From positions 1-64,000 of the forward strand of contig JAYWMQ010000027.1 in the NCBI GenBank assembly GCA_035873375.1: 64,000 bases of DNA, read 5' to 3'. This document shows, in pieces, positions 23,487 to 32,909 of the stretch; within the stretch, counting starts at the first letter, position 1, and every line of letters starts with the position of its first letter. Under the pieces are notes generated by a model. The model was given only the letters and a program-made list of their open reading frames with translations. It did not search any database and was not told the origin of the DNA. This DNA comes from Nitrospirota bacterium. GTDB taxonomy: Bacteria > Nitrospirota > Thermodesulfovibrionia > Thermodesulfovibrionales > JdFR-85. Made by a program: the position numbers and the translations under genes.

Positions 23487-24578
23487 ATGGAAAAGTTAGA
23501 AAAGTTAAGGGTATCTATTGACAGCATAGATGAGGAGATACTGGATCTCCTGAACAAGAGGGCAAGGGTGGTCCTTGAGGTGGCCAACGTGAAGAGGGAC
23601 ACCAGGCAGGGTTTCTACTCTCCGGAGAGGGAGAGGCAGATACTTGAGCGTCTTCAGGGTATGAATCCCGGTCCGTTTCCGAATGATGCACTCAGGGTAA
23701 TCTTCAGGGAGATCCTTTCAGCCTCCCTGTCCCTTGAGGAACCCCTTAAGGTGGCCTGTCTCGGCCCCCTTGCTACTTTCACGCATCTTGCCGCACTGAG
23801 GCACTTTGGATCATCGGCACAGTTCATTCCCGTTGACAGCATAAAGGATGTTTTTGAGAGTGTTCAGGAGGGCAAGGCTGCGTATGGTGTTGTCCCTATT
23901 GAAAACTCCAATGAGGGTGTCATAAGTTATACACTTGACATGTTCATGGATTTTGACCTCAAGATAGCTGCTGAGATAATGCTGGAGATAAACCATAATC
24001 TTCTCTCAATATCAGGAGACATAAAGAAGATTAAGAAAATATACTCTCATCCCCAGGCCATAGCACAGTGCAGACGGTGGATAGAGCGGAACCTGCCGCA
24101 CGCTACCATTATTGATGCAACAAGCACTGCAAAGGCAGCTGAGCTGGCCTCAAGGGATGAAGAAGGCTCGGCTATTGCGAGTGAACTGGCTGCAAAGGTG
24201 TATGACCTGAGGTTTGTTGAAAGACATATTGAGGACAACAGGAACAACTATACCAGGTTTCTTGTTGTATCGGAAGAATTCCCACCGCCCACAGGAAAAG
24301 ACAAGACCTCGGTAATGCTATCAATCAAGGATAAGCCGGGGGCGCTCTTCGAGGTACTTACCCCGTTTAAAAAGGCCGGGATAAATCTGACAAAGATAGA
24401 GTCCCGCCCATCAAAGAGAAAGGCCTGGGAGTATATATTCTTTATTGATATGGATGGTCATGTCCAGGACAAGAAGGTAAAAAAGGCCCTTAAAGAGGTA
24501 GAGAAGGATTGCATCTTTCTGAAGGTCCTCGGTTCTTATCCGCGCACTGACAGGAATGACATTAATATTCAGGCATGA
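23487..24578 (+). CDS. pheA: Bifunctional chorismate mutase / prephenate dehydratase
   Basis: A 363-residue P-protein. Residues 1-90 are an AroQ-type chorismate mutase; about 90-275 the prephenate dehydratase with Pro-Ile-Glu-Asn-Ser near 137 and the Asn-Asn-Tyr-Thr-Arg-Phe motif near 257; about 280-355 an ACT domain with Glu-Ser-Arg-Pro, which binds Phe for feedback inhibition. It converts chorismate via prephenate to phenylpyruvate. First gene of an aromatic amino acid operon; hisC overlaps its stop by 4 nt. ATG 23487 follows AGGGAG. Confidence 0.96.
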   Translation: MEKLEKLRVSIDSIDEEILDLLNKRARVVLEVANVKRDTRQGFYSPERERQILERLQGMNPGPFPNDALRVIFREILSASLSLEEPLKVACLGPLATFTHLAALRHFGSSAQFIPVDSIKDVFESVQEGKAAYGVVPIENSNEGVISYTLDMFMDFDLKIAAEIMLEINHNLLSISGDIKKIKKIYSHPQAIAQCRRWIERNLPHATIIDATSTAKAAELASRDEEGSAIASELAAKVYDLRFVERHIEDNRNNYTRFLVVSEEFPPPTGKDKTSVMLSIKDKPGALFEVLTPFKKAGINLTKIESRPSKRKAWEYIFFIDMDGHVQDKKVKKALKEVEKDCIFLKVLGSYPRTDRNDINIQA

Positions 24579-25666
24579 TCAGACCCCCTGAGTATATACA
24601 GTCTATCAAGCCCTATGTGCCTGGAAAACCGGTAGAGGAACTTCAAAGGGAGCTCGGAATAGAGGATGCAGTTAAACTTGCATCCAACGAGAACCCTTTG
24701 GGTCCGTCTCCAAAGGCTGTAAAGGCCATATCTGAAGTGATTAGCGGAATTAACCGCTATCCTGACGGCAGTGGTTTTTATCTTAAAAATGCGTTGTCTG
24801 AGAAGTTAGCTGTAGACCAGGAAGGGCTTATCCCCGGTAATGGGTCAAATGAACTGATAGATATTGCAGTCAGGACCTTTATGACTGCCGGAGATAAGGC
24901 AGTAATGGGAGTGCCGTCGTTTGTGGTTTACCCTATGGCTGTTCAGTCGGTTGGTGCAAAGGCCGTACAGGTGCCGCTGAAGGAGTGGAGGCATGACCTT
25001 GAGGCCATGGCAGGGGAGATTACGGAGAAGACAAGGATTATCTTTGTTGCAAATCCGAATAACCCGACAGGTACAATAAACCATGCCGATGAGTTTGATA
25101 AGTTTATGCAGAGGGTGCCCGACGGTGTCCTGGTGATTGTTGATGAGGCTTACAGGGAGTATGTGCGTGACAGCAGGTACCCTGATGCCATGGAGTACCT
25201 GAGGGCAGGACGTGACATCATTATACTGAGGACTTTTTCAAAGGTTTACGGCCTTGCAGGACTCAGAATAGGATACGGTATTTCCCGGAAGGAGATTGTA
25301 AGAGAGATGAACAAGGTGCGGGAGCCTTTTAATACCAGTAGCATTGCTCAGGCTGCCGCCATTGCCTCTGTAGGAGATGACGGACACGTAGAGAGGTCAA
25401 TTGCCCTGAATGAGGAGGGTAAGGCATATTTATATAAGGAGTTCCGGAGACTGGGACTGGATTTTGTTGCTACAGAGGCAAATTTTATATATGTGACATT
25501 TGACCGTTCTGTTGCGGTAGAGCTGTATAATCACCTGTTGAAGAGGGGGGTAATCATCCGGCCCATAGGTGCTGCTGCAGTACGGATCACCATAGGCCTT
25601 CCTGAAGAAAACAGGTTGCTTGTTGAGGCCCTTGGGGCGGTTATCGGTAATAGCTTGATATCTTGA
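24575..25666 (+). CDS. hisC: Histidinol-phosphate (aromatic) aminotransferase
   Basis: A 363-residue class I/II PLP aminotransferase. Ser-Asn-Glu-Asn-Pro-Leu-Gly near residue 38 is the HisC signature, and the PLP Lys is in Arg-Thr-Phe-Ser-Lys-Val-Tyr-Gly-Leu-Ala-Gly near 222. Placed between pheA and aroF, it probably also transaminates phenylpyruvate or prephenate, as in related gene orders. It starts inside the pheA stop (ATGA). Confidence 0.94.
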   Translation: MIRPPEYIQSIKPYVPGKPVEELQRELGIEDAVKLASNENPLGPSPKAVKAISEVISGINRYPDGSGFYLKNALSEKLAVDQEGLIPGNGSNELIDIAVRTFMTAGDKAVMGVPSFVVYPMAVQSVGAKAVQVPLKEWRHDLEAMAGEITEKTRIIFVANPNNPTGTINHADEFDKFMQRVPDGVLVIVDEAYREYVRDSRYPDAMEYLRAGRDIIILRTFSKVYGLAGLRIGYGISRKEIVREMNKVREPFNTSSIAQAAAIASVGDDGHVERSIALNEEGKAYLYKEFRRLGLDFVATEANFIYVTFDRSVAVELYNHLLKRGVIIRPIGAAAVRITIGLPEENRLLVEALGAVIGNSLIS

Positions 25667-25744
25667 GTGTTGAGCTGCAAATTGTAAATATAGTTTCTGT
25701 TTTTAGGATCGATTTTGATATCAGAAAACGAAAAGGAGGAGCAT

Positions 25745-26770
25745 ATGGACATAATAGTGTTGAAACCTTCTGCAACAGAAGAAGATATAAGGCATATCAC
25801 CAAGAAGCTTGCCGGAAAAGGGCTTAAGACCAATATATCAAGTGGTACGGAGAGGACGATTATTGGTGTGATCGGCGATACGTCAAGGGTTTCAGAGGAT
25901 GAAGAAAATGCAATAAGGGCAATCGACTGTGTAGAGACAGTAATGAGGATTCTTAAGCCCTACAAGCTTGCAAGCAGGGATTTCAAGAAGGAAGGCACCC
26001 TTATTAATATTAAGGGGAATGTCATCGGCGGCAATAGAATTCATGTTATGGCCGGCCCCTGTGCAGTAGAGAATAAAACCATCTTTGTCAATATAGCAAA
26101 AAAGGTAAAGGAAGCAGGTGCTACCTTTATACGTGGTGGTGCATTTAAACCAAGGACCTCTCCGTATACATTCCAGGGCCTTGGTGAAGAGGGGCTCCAG
26201 ATACTTGCCGCGGCCAGGGAAACTACAGGCCTGCCTGTAGTTACAGAGCTTATGGATCCGAGGGATATAGAGGTGGTTGCGAAGTACTCTGATATTATCC
26301 AGATCGGGGCCAGGAATATGCAGAACTTCAGACTCCTTTTAGAGGTTGGAGAGATGAAGAAGCCCGTGCTCCTTAAACGGGGGCTTTCAGCCACAATAAA
26401 GGAATGGCTGATGGCGGCAGAATATATAATGTCCAGGGGGAATCTTGATGTCATTCTCTGTGAGAGGGGGATCAGAACCTTTGAGACAGCAACCAGAAAC
26501 ACCCTTGACCTTTCAGCAATCCCGGTGCTGAAGCATCTTACGCACCTGCCGGTGATGGTTGATCCGAGCCATGGTGTGGGTAAATGGGGACTTGTTATCC
26601 CAATGGCACGGGCTGCTGTAGCAGCAGGAGCTGACGGGCTTGTAATAGAAGTGCATACCAATCCGGAGGAAGCCCTCTCTGATGGTGAGCAATCACTCAG
26701 ACCGGATGTTTTCAAACAGTTGATGGATGAAATAGGGCTTATTGCCAAGGCCATGGGCAGGGAAGTCTGA
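25745..26770 (+). CDS. aroF: 3-deoxy-7-phosphoheptulonate synthase (DAHP synthase), type I beta
   Basis: A 341-residue enzyme condensing PEP with erythrose-4-phosphate, the first step of the shikimate pathway. The N-terminal ~70 residues are the ferredoxin-like regulatory domain of the Thermotoga-type enzyme; the TIM barrel follows, with Ala-Gly-Pro-Cys-Ala-Val-Glu-Asn, Lys-Pro-Arg-Thr-Ser-Pro-Tyr and Val-Asp-Pro-Ser-His-Gly. ATG 25745 follows AGGAGG; the longer frame to 25715 lacks a site. Confidence 0.96.
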   Translation: MDIIVLKPSATEEDIRHITKKLAGKGLKTNISSGTERTIIGVIGDTSRVSEDEENAIRAIDCVETVMRILKPYKLASRDFKKEGTLINIKGNVIGGNRIHVMAGPCAVENKTIFVNIAKKVKEAGATFIRGGAFKPRTSPYTFQGLGEEGLQILAAARETTGLPVVTELMDPRDIEVVAKYSDIIQIGARNMQNFRLLLEVGEMKKPVLLKRGLSATIKEWLMAAEYIMSRGNLDVILCERGIRTFETATRNTLDLSAIPVLKHLTHLPVMVDPSHGVGKWGLVIPMARAAVAAGADGLVIEVHTNPEEALSDGEQSLRPDVFKQLMDEIGLIAKAMGREV

Positions 26771-26780
26771 GGATACAGAA

Positions 26781-27632
26781 ATGATCAAATTCAACAAGGT
26801 TGCAATCATAGGGGTCGGGCTTATAGGATCATCCCTTGCCCTTGCCCTCAAGAAATATGGTCTTGCTGTTGAGATCAAGGGTTCGGGCCGCAAGGAGAGC
26901 AACCTCAAAAAGGCAATGCAGCATGGTGTGATTGACTCTTACAGTCTCAAGCATTCCGAGATAGTGGAAGGGGCGGACCTTGTGGTGCTCGCCACCCCGG
27001 TTGGATGCTTTAAGGCAGTAATTGAAGAGGCAGGGCCCTTTCTGAAAAAGGGGGCTATTGTTACAGACGTGGGTAGTGTCAAGGGGAGACTCGCAAGGGA
27101 GATGGAAGGACTGATGCCCGAGGGTGTCACATTTGTTGGCGGGCATCCTATTGCAGGCTCTGACCGTTCGGGTATTGATGCCGCAACTGAAGATCTCTTT
27201 GCCGGTGCGAAATGCATTATAACCCCTACGGAGCATACACCTGAAGAGGCGGTCAGGAAGGTTACGGAACTCTGGACGACGATTGGAGCCGAGGTTTGTT
27301 TTCTCTCCCCTGAAGAGCATGACCTGGTCTTTGCCCTTGTAAGCCATCTTCCCCATCTTATCGCCTATGCCCTTGTCAATACGGTAAGTGATGTTAATCC
27401 GGAGTACATTCATTATGCGGGGAAGGGGTTTAAGGATACCACACGGGTGGCCCTCAGTTCTCCCGAGCTCTGGAGGGATATCTGTTTTAAAAACAAGGAG
27501 AACCTTCTTGACCTTGTGCAAAGGTTTCAGGATAGCCTTGCCAGTATGGTTGATGCCCTGAAGAGGAACGACTCTGAAGAGCTGGAATCCCTGTTTGAGA
27601 AGGCGCAGAGACTGAGGGGCAAACTTTTATAG
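26781..27632 (+). CDS. tyrA: Prephenate dehydrogenase
   Basis: A 283-residue TyrA that oxidises prephenate (or arogenate) for tyrosine synthesis. The dinucleotide-binding motif Ile-Gly-Val-Gly-Leu-Ile-Gly-Ser-Ser is at the N-terminus, and Gly-Gly-His-Pro-Ile-Ala-Gly-Ser-Asp near residue 120 carries the catalytic His. No ACT domain is present. ATG 26781 lies 10 nt after the aroF stop with a GAGG site. Confidence 0.95.
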   Translation: MIKFNKVAIIGVGLIGSSLALALKKYGLAVEIKGSGRKESNLKKAMQHGVIDSYSLKHSEIVEGADLVVLATPVGCFKAVIEEAGPFLKKGAIVTDVGSVKGRLAREMEGLMPEGVTFVGGHPIAGSDRSGIDAATEDLFAGAKCIITPTEHTPEEAVRKVTELWTTIGAEVCFLSPEEHDLVFALVSHLPHLIAYALVNTVSDVNPEYIHYAGKGFKDTTRVALSSPELWRDICFKNKENLLDLVQRFQDSLASMVDALKRNDSEELESLFEKAQRLRGKLL

Positions 27633-27708
27633 GTTTTAAATTATTAAATCTTTTGCTGTAATTTTTCTATATCTCAAAATAACTAATAGCTAATAACAAA
27701 TAACTAAA

Positions 27709-29001
27709 ATGGTTGACAGTATTAAACTTTTAAGGTCAGGCCCACTCAGGGGTGAGGTCATACCACCTCCTGACAAGTCCATCTCTCACAGGGCCCTCAT
27801 TTTTGCATCCATTGCAAGGGGCAAAAGCATTATCCGTAATCTCCTGAGGGCTGATGACCCGATGAGAACCCTTAATGCCATGAAGACACTTGGTATGGAA
27901 ATAAGGGATTCCGGGGAGACAATAGAGGTTTATGGAGAGGGCCTTCATGGTCTCAGGGAACCGGAAGACGTGATAGATTGCGGTAATTCCGGTACCACCA
28001 TGAGGTTGCTTGCGGGTCTTTTGTCCGGACAGCCTTTCTTTTCTGTGCTGACGGGAGATGCTTCACTCAGGCAGAGGCCGATGAAGAGGATTATAGAGCC
28101 GTTGAGAATGATGGGTGCAGGTCTGTATGCAAGGGCAGGGGATACACTTGCACCGATTGCTGTAAAGGGCGGGGGGCTGAAGGGAATCCACTTTAAAAGC
28201 CCAGTTGCCTCGGCCCAGGTAAAATCTGCTGTCCTGCTCGCTGCCCTGTATGCTGAGGGTGAGACGGTTGTGGAGGAACCCCGGAAGTCGAGGGACCATA
28301 CAGAGCGGATGCTGCCTGCTATCGGAGCAGATCTCAGGGTTGAGGGGCTCAGGATTACAGTATCAGGGGGGAATGAGCTTACACCTTTTGAGATTACCAT
28401 ACCGGGCGATTTTTCGTCGGCTGCCTTCTTTATGGTGGCAGCCGCAATTGTAAGGGACTCCGAGATTATAATAAGAAACGTCGGCATTAACCCGACCCGT
28501 AGAGGTCTGTTCGATGTCATGAAGCGAATGGGTGCGGATATCGAGATTACAGATGAAAGGATGGTCTCGGGAGAGACGGTCGGGGATATCCGCTGCAGAT
28601 ATACGGAGAAACTTGCTGCAACAGAGATTAGACCGGAGGAGGTTCCTGCAATGATTGACGAGTTCCCGGTATTCTGTGTGCTTGCCTGCAGGGCTGAGGG
28701 GACGACAACTATCAGGGGAGCGGGGGAACTCAGGGTGAAGGAGTCGGACAGAATTGCCGCTATGGCCTCTGAGCTGGGGAAGATGGGGGTTAATGTAACT
28801 GAATACCCGGACGGACTGGAGATCAGCGGTCCCGTGAATCTGAGAGGTACGACCCTGGAGGCTCATAATGACCATCGTGTGGCAATGGCACTCTCAGTGG
28901 CTGCACTTGTGGCAGAGGGCAGTACTACGGTGCAGGGTGTGTCTGCTGTTGATATATCTTTTCCGGGTTTTTATGACCGGATTATGGAGCTTACGGGGTG
29001 A
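27709..29001 (+). CDS. aroA: 3-phosphoshikimate 1-carboxyvinyltransferase (EPSP synthase)
   Basis: A 430-residue EPSP synthase with two inside-out alpha/beta domains. Visible motifs: Pro-Pro-Asp-Lys-Ser-Ile-Ser-His-Arg-Ala near the N-terminus (PEP/shikimate-3-phosphate contacts), Cys-Gly-Asn-Ser-Gly-Thr-Thr-Met-Arg near residue 86, Lys-Glu-Ser-Asp-Arg, and Asn-Asp-His-Arg-Val-Ala-Met-Ala. Ala rather than Gly follows the Asn-Ser-Gly motif variant region, so glyphosate class cannot be judged by eye. In the aromatic operon before cmk. Confidence 0.96.
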   Translation: MVDSIKLLRSGPLRGEVIPPPDKSISHRALIFASIARGKSIIRNLLRADDPMRTLNAMKTLGMEIRDSGETIEVYGEGLHGLREPEDVIDCGNSGTTMRLLAGLLSGQPFFSVLTGDASLRQRPMKRIIEPLRMMGAGLYARAGDTLAPIAVKGGGLKGIHFKSPVASAQVKSAVLLAALYAEGETVVEEPRKSRDHTERMLPAIGADLRVEGLRITVSGGNELTPFEITIPGDFSSAAFFMVAAAIVRDSEIIIRNVGINPTRRGLFDVMKRMGADIEITDERMVSGETVGDIRCRYTEKLAATEIRPEEVPAMIDEFPVFCVLACRAEGTTTIRGAGELRVKESDRIAAMASELGKMGVNVTEYPDGLEISGPVNLRGTTLEAHNDHRVAMALSVAALVAEGSTTVQGVSAVDISFPGFYDRIMELTG

Positions 29002-29056
29002 CAAAGCTGAGATGTCTGTTGTTCACCTTGCCCGATTTGGGTAGTAACAGGGATAG

Positions 29057-29719
29057 ATGACCAAGAAACGGATTATAACAATAGATGGCCCGTCAGGGGC
29101 CGGTAAGAGTACTGTTGCCAGGCTGCTGGCAGACAGGCTTGGTTTTCAGTATCTAGATACAGGTGCCCTTTACAGGGCGGTTGCGCTCTATCTGAGACGG
29201 TACGGACTGAGCGAGGATGTTACTGATGAGACCTTGAAGCGGATTCTGAAGGGGCTGGATATAGGCTTCTCCGAAGGCAGGGTCTTTATAAATGGAGAGG
29301 ATGTGTCAGAGGCTATCAGGACTCCTGAGATAGGGCATTACTCCTCGGTCTTTTCTGCGAGGAGACCTGTAAGAGAGTTCCTCTTTGCCATACAGAGGGC
29401 TTATCCTGAAAAATACGATACAGTTGTTGAAGGCAGGGACATGGGAACCGTTGTCTTCCCTGACGCCTGGATTAAGTTTTTTTTTGACGCCTCCCAGCAG
29501 GAGAGGGCAAAGAGAAGGTACCTTCAGTTAGTGCAAAAGGAGATAGCTGTTACAATGGAGGAGGCCCTGCAGGATGTGCAGCAAAGAGATGAGAGGGATT
29601 CCCGCCGGGAGCTGGCTCCTCTGAAACAGGCCCGGAACGCAATTTATATTGACACCACATCCATGGGGATTGAAGAGACCATTAAAAAGATGTTAGAGTT
29701 CCTTATGGGTAACAGGTGA
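29057..29719 (+). CDS. cmk: Cytidylate kinase
   Basis: A 220-residue (d)CMP kinase. P-loop Gly-Pro-Ser-Gly-Ala-Gly-Lys-Ser-Thr near residue 11, Leu-Asp-Thr-Gly-Ala-Leu-Tyr-Arg-Ala near 35, and Glu-Gly-Arg-Asp-Met-Gly-Thr near 124 that binds CMP. The aroA-cmk-rpsA order is widely conserved in bacteria. Confidence 0.96.
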   Translation: MTKKRIITIDGPSGAGKSTVARLLADRLGFQYLDTGALYRAVALYLRRYGLSEDVTDETLKRILKGLDIGFSEGRVFINGEDVSEAIRTPEIGHYSSVFSARRPVREFLFAIQRAYPEKYDTVVEGRDMGTVVFPDAWIKFFFDASQQERAKRRYLQLVQKEIAVTMEEALQDVQQRDERDSRRELAPLKQARNAIYIDTTSMGIEETIKKMLEFLMGNR

Positions 29720-29754
29720 TGAATTTAAAATCTGTTATCCGCATATAACATGTT

Positions 29755-30372
29755 ATGTACTGGATATTCAGAGCTGTCTTAAAGATAGTTTATAAATTGT
29801 TGTTTTGTTTTGAGGTCAGGGGGGCGGAAAATATTCCTGCTGAGGGGGGAGTTATAATCGCTGCAAATCATCTGAGCCATCTCGACCCGCCACTTATCGG
29901 AGTATGTATAAAGAGGAGGGCGGTCTTTATGGCAAAGGGCAGTCTCTTTCATGTGCCCGTAATCGGATGGTTTGTGAGACGTCTTTCCATCCCTGTTGAT
30001 AGGGATACGGCCCGACCTTCTACAATAAAAGAGGCAGTGAGGCAACTGAAAGAGGGTAGGGTTCTCGTGATGTTTCCAGAGGGCACAAGGAGCAGGGATG
30101 GAGACGTTGGAGGAGGAAAGAGAGGGGTTGCCATGGTTGCAGCCCTGAGTCACGCAAAAGTTGTTCCGGCATTGATTGAGGGTACGGAAAGGGCCTTGCC
30201 TGCAGGGGGCGGATTTTTAAGACCAACAAGAGTGAGGGTGACCTTTGGACGCCCTATTGAATATAGTGGTGCAGAAACGAGCAAGGGTTTTCAGCAGCGT
30301 ATAACCGATGAGATTATGGGCAAAATCAGGGAGCTTAAGCAGGAACCCGTAATGCGTAACTCAGATTTATAA
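29755..30372 (+). CDS. plsC: 1-acyl-sn-glycerol-3-phosphate acyltransferase
   Basis: A 205-residue PlsC-type acyltransferase making phosphatidic acid at the inner membrane. The catalytic motif His-Leu-Ser-His-Leu-Asp (HX4D class) is near residue 38 and the glycerol-phosphate motif Phe-Pro-Glu-Gly-Thr-Arg-Ser near 107. A hydrophobic N-terminal segment would associate with the membrane. Confidence 0.93.
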   Translation: MYWIFRAVLKIVYKLLFCFEVRGAENIPAEGGVIIAANHLSHLDPPLIGVCIKRRAVFMAKGSLFHVPVIGWFVRRLSIPVDRDTARPSTIKEAVRQLKEGRVLVMFPEGTRSRDGDVGGGKRGVAMVAALSHAKVVPALIEGTERALPAGGGFLRPTRVRVTFGRPIEYSGAETSKGFQQRITDEIMGKIRELKQEPVMRNSDL

Positions 30373-30386
30373 CCAGGGGCTTTATT

Positions 30387-31247
30387 ATGGATATATATAT
30401 TGCAAAGGGAGCCGGCTTTTGCTTTGGTGTGAAAAGGGCTGTGAATATAGCGTTCAGGACAGCTGAGAGGTCTGTAAAGAGGGTCGCCACGCTCGGACCC
30501 ATAATCCACAATCCCCAGGTTGTGGAGAAACTGCGTCAGGCCGGTGTGAAGCCACTGGATAAGATTTCAGAGGATGTGGATATACTTATAGTGCGGACTC
30601 ATGGTATTCCGGTCAGCCTTTATGAGAGTCTTCGTGATGCAAAGTTTGAGCTTATTGATGCAACGTGTCCGTTTGTAAAAAAGGCGCAGCAATATGCTAA
30701 ACTTCTCAGGGAAGAAGGCTATCAGGTGCTTATTCTCGGTGATAAGGACCACCCCGAGGTAAAAGGAATTTTAAGCTATGCCGGTGAGAGTGCCATTGTT
30801 GTCAGAGACTCCGCTGAAATACCCTTACTTAATTCGCGTGTCGGCATTGTTGTTCAGACCACACAGCCCGTTGAGGCCTTAAAAAAACTGCTTGACAAGG
30901 TTATACAGACAGTAAAAGAGGTAAAAGTATATAATACCATATGTAACTCAACAGCCCTCAGGTTGAGGGAGACAGAGGATATGACCAGAAAGGTTGACCT
31001 TATGCTCGTTGTTGGCGGAAAGAACAGTGCAAATACAAAACAGCTTGTCACTTTATGTAATGATAGCAGGGTAAAGACATACCATGTTGAGACAGCCGGA
31101 GATTTGTGTCCGGAATGGTTTGATGGGGTGGGAAAAGTCGGCATAACCGCCGGAGCTTCTACCCCTGACTGGATAATAAATGATATAGTAAAAAAAATAG
31201 AGGCCATTGGAGATCTGACATCTGCTTCCAAGGGTCGGGAATCTTAG
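30387..31247 (+). CDS. ispH: 4-hydroxy-3-methylbut-2-enyl diphosphate reductase
   Basis: A 286-residue IspH, the last enzyme of the MEP isoprenoid pathway, producing IPP and DMAPP. The three [4Fe-4S] ligands are visible: Cys in Gly-Phe-Cys-Phe-Gly-Val near residue 12, Asp-Ala-Thr-Cys-Pro-Phe near 95, and Asn-Thr-Ile-Cys-Asn-Ser near 192. It lies between plsC and rpsA; fused IspH-S1 proteins exist in some bacteria, but here they are separate. Confidence 0.96.
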   Translation: MDIYIAKGAGFCFGVKRAVNIAFRTAERSVKRVATLGPIIHNPQVVEKLRQAGVKPLDKISEDVDILIVRTHGIPVSLYESLRDAKFELIDATCPFVKKAQQYAKLLREEGYQVLILGDKDHPEVKGILSYAGESAIVVRDSAEIPLLNSRVGIVVQTTQPVEALKKLLDKVIQTVKEVKVYNTICNSTALRLRETEDMTRKVDLMLVVGGKNSANTKQLVTLCNDSRVKTYHVETAGDLCPEWFDGVGKVGITAGASTPDWIINDIVKKIEAIGDLTSASKGRES

Positions 31248-31271
31248 GTTATACAGGAGGTTATTTTGCTA

Positions 31272-32855
31272 ATGGAGACGCATAACAGGGAGCTTGACGA
31301 ACTTTACTCCGGAACAATTCCTGATATTGTTGAAGGGACCATATTAAAGGGAAAGGTTATTTCCATAAAATCAGACAATGTGGTTGTTGATATCGGATAT
31401 AAATCCGAGGGTTTTATATCCATAGGGGAGTTTGCAGAAAAGGATAGGGGGGGACTCTGCGAAGGCTCTGAGATAGAGGTATATGTATCAAGGATTGATT
31501 CCGACGGCCTCGTAATACTGTCACCAGAGAAGGCGAGGAAGATAAGGACATTGCAGCGGTTGGAGGAGGCGCAGAAAGACGGTACCCCTGTTGAGGGGAT
31601 AGTTGTAGAGAGAATCAAGGGTGGATATAATGTGGATATTTCAGGGATAAGGGCCTTTATGCCCGGTTCCCAGGCAGACCTGAAGCCTCTAAAGGATCCT
31701 GACAGCCTTATCGGACAGGAAATTGAGCTCAGGGTCCTGAAATTTAACAGCAAGTTGACAAACGTGATTGTTTCAAGGAGGGTTATATTAGAGGAGGAGA
31801 GGGCGAAGCTGAGGGAGAAGACCCTTGCCAATCTCAGGCCTGAATGCGTCCTGTCCGGAGTAGTGAAAAATATTACTGATTATGGCGTCTTTGTCGACCT
31901 TGGAGGCATTGACGGTCTTCTTCACATATCCGACATATCCTGGGGCAGGATAAGACATCCATCCGATGTCTTTAGTGTTGGGCAGGAGGTTGAGGTGATG
32001 GTGCTCAACTTTGCCCCTGAGACGGAAAAGGTTACACTGGGATATAAACAGAAAAGATCCGACCCCTGGCTTAATATCGAAGAGAAGTACCCTGTCGGCA
32101 GGGTGGTCAGTGGCAAGGTGGTTAGTCTTACTGATTATGGTGCATTTGTTGAGATTGAAGACGGGGTGGAGGGACTGGTGCATGTTTCTGAACTCGACTG
32201 GTCTCCCAGACCCAAGCATCCTTCGAATTACATGGAGATCGGAGATTTTGTAGATGCCCAGATACTGAAGGTTGATCCAAAGGAGAGGAGGGTCTCTCTG
32301 GGGATCAAGCAGTTAAAGCCAAAGCCCTGGATACTCGTTGCCGAGAGATATGAGATCGGTCAGCGTATAAGTGGCAGGGTAAGAAGTCTGACGGAATTTG
32401 GAGCCTTTATCGGCTTGCCGGAGGGAGTGGATGCCCTGCTCCATATATCTGATATGTCATGGACGAAGCATGTCAGGCATCCATCTGAAGTTCTGCGTAA
32501 AGGACAGATGATTGAGGCGGTTATCCTGAGCCTGGAGCCGGAAAAAGAGAGGATGGCCCTTGGTCTCAAACAGCTTGTCCCGGACCCCTGGGAAGAGAAG
32601 ATACCCGCAGACTTTCATCTCGGAGAGGAAGTTAAATGCAAGGTGCTGAGACATACGGAGTTTGGCATCTTTGTTGAGCTTGAAGGCGAGGTGGAGGGAC
32701 TTGTCTATTCCTCGGAGATTGATACCGGTGCAAAAAAGCCCGACGAGGTTTATAAGGAAGGGGACGAGATAGTTGTCAGGATTATCAAGGTGGATGTGGA
32801 AGGTCGAAAGATCGGACTCAGTCTGAAGACACTAAAGCATGAAACGGATGAGTAG
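31272..32855 (+). CDS. rpsA: 30S ribosomal protein S1
   Basis: About 527 residues with six S1 OB-fold repeats. Repeats 3-5 are the best conserved, each with a Gly-Val/Ala-Phe-Val/Ile core followed by Leu-Leu-His-Ile-Ser or Leu-Val-His-Val-Ser. S1 binds mRNA and helps initiation on leaders with weak Shine-Dalgarno sites. The AGGAGG at 31255-31260 is 5 nt from TTG 31266 and 11 nt from ATG 31272, so the start may be either one; I list the ATG. Confidence 0.95.
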   Translation: METHNRELDELYSGTIPDIVEGTILKGKVISIKSDNVVVDIGYKSEGFISIGEFAEKDRGGLCEGSEIEVYVSRIDSDGLVILSPEKARKIRTLQRLEEAQKDGTPVEGIVVERIKGGYNVDISGIRAFMPGSQADLKPLKDPDSLIGQEIELRVLKFNSKLTNVIVSRRVILEEERAKLREKTLANLRPECVLSGVVKNITDYGVFVDLGGIDGLLHISDISWGRIRHPSDVFSVGQEVEVMVLNFAPETEKVTLGYKQKRSDPWLNIEEKYPVGRVVSGKVVSLTDYGAFVEIEDGVEGLVHVSELDWSPRPKHPSNYMEIGDFVDAQILKVDPKERRVSLGIKQLKPKPWILVAERYEIGQRISGRVRSLTEFGAFIGLPEGVDALLHISDMSWTKHVRHPSEVLRKGQMIEAVILSLEPEKERMALGLKQLVPDPWEEKIPADFHLGEEVKCKVLRHTEFGIFVELEGEVEGLVYSSEIDTGAKKPDEVYKEGDEIVVRIIKVDVEGRKIGLSLKTLKHETDE

Positions 32856-32909
32856 CGCAGGTGTCAGCAGGGAATTAATCCCTGATTCTGACATTTTTTG
32901 AGGAGATAA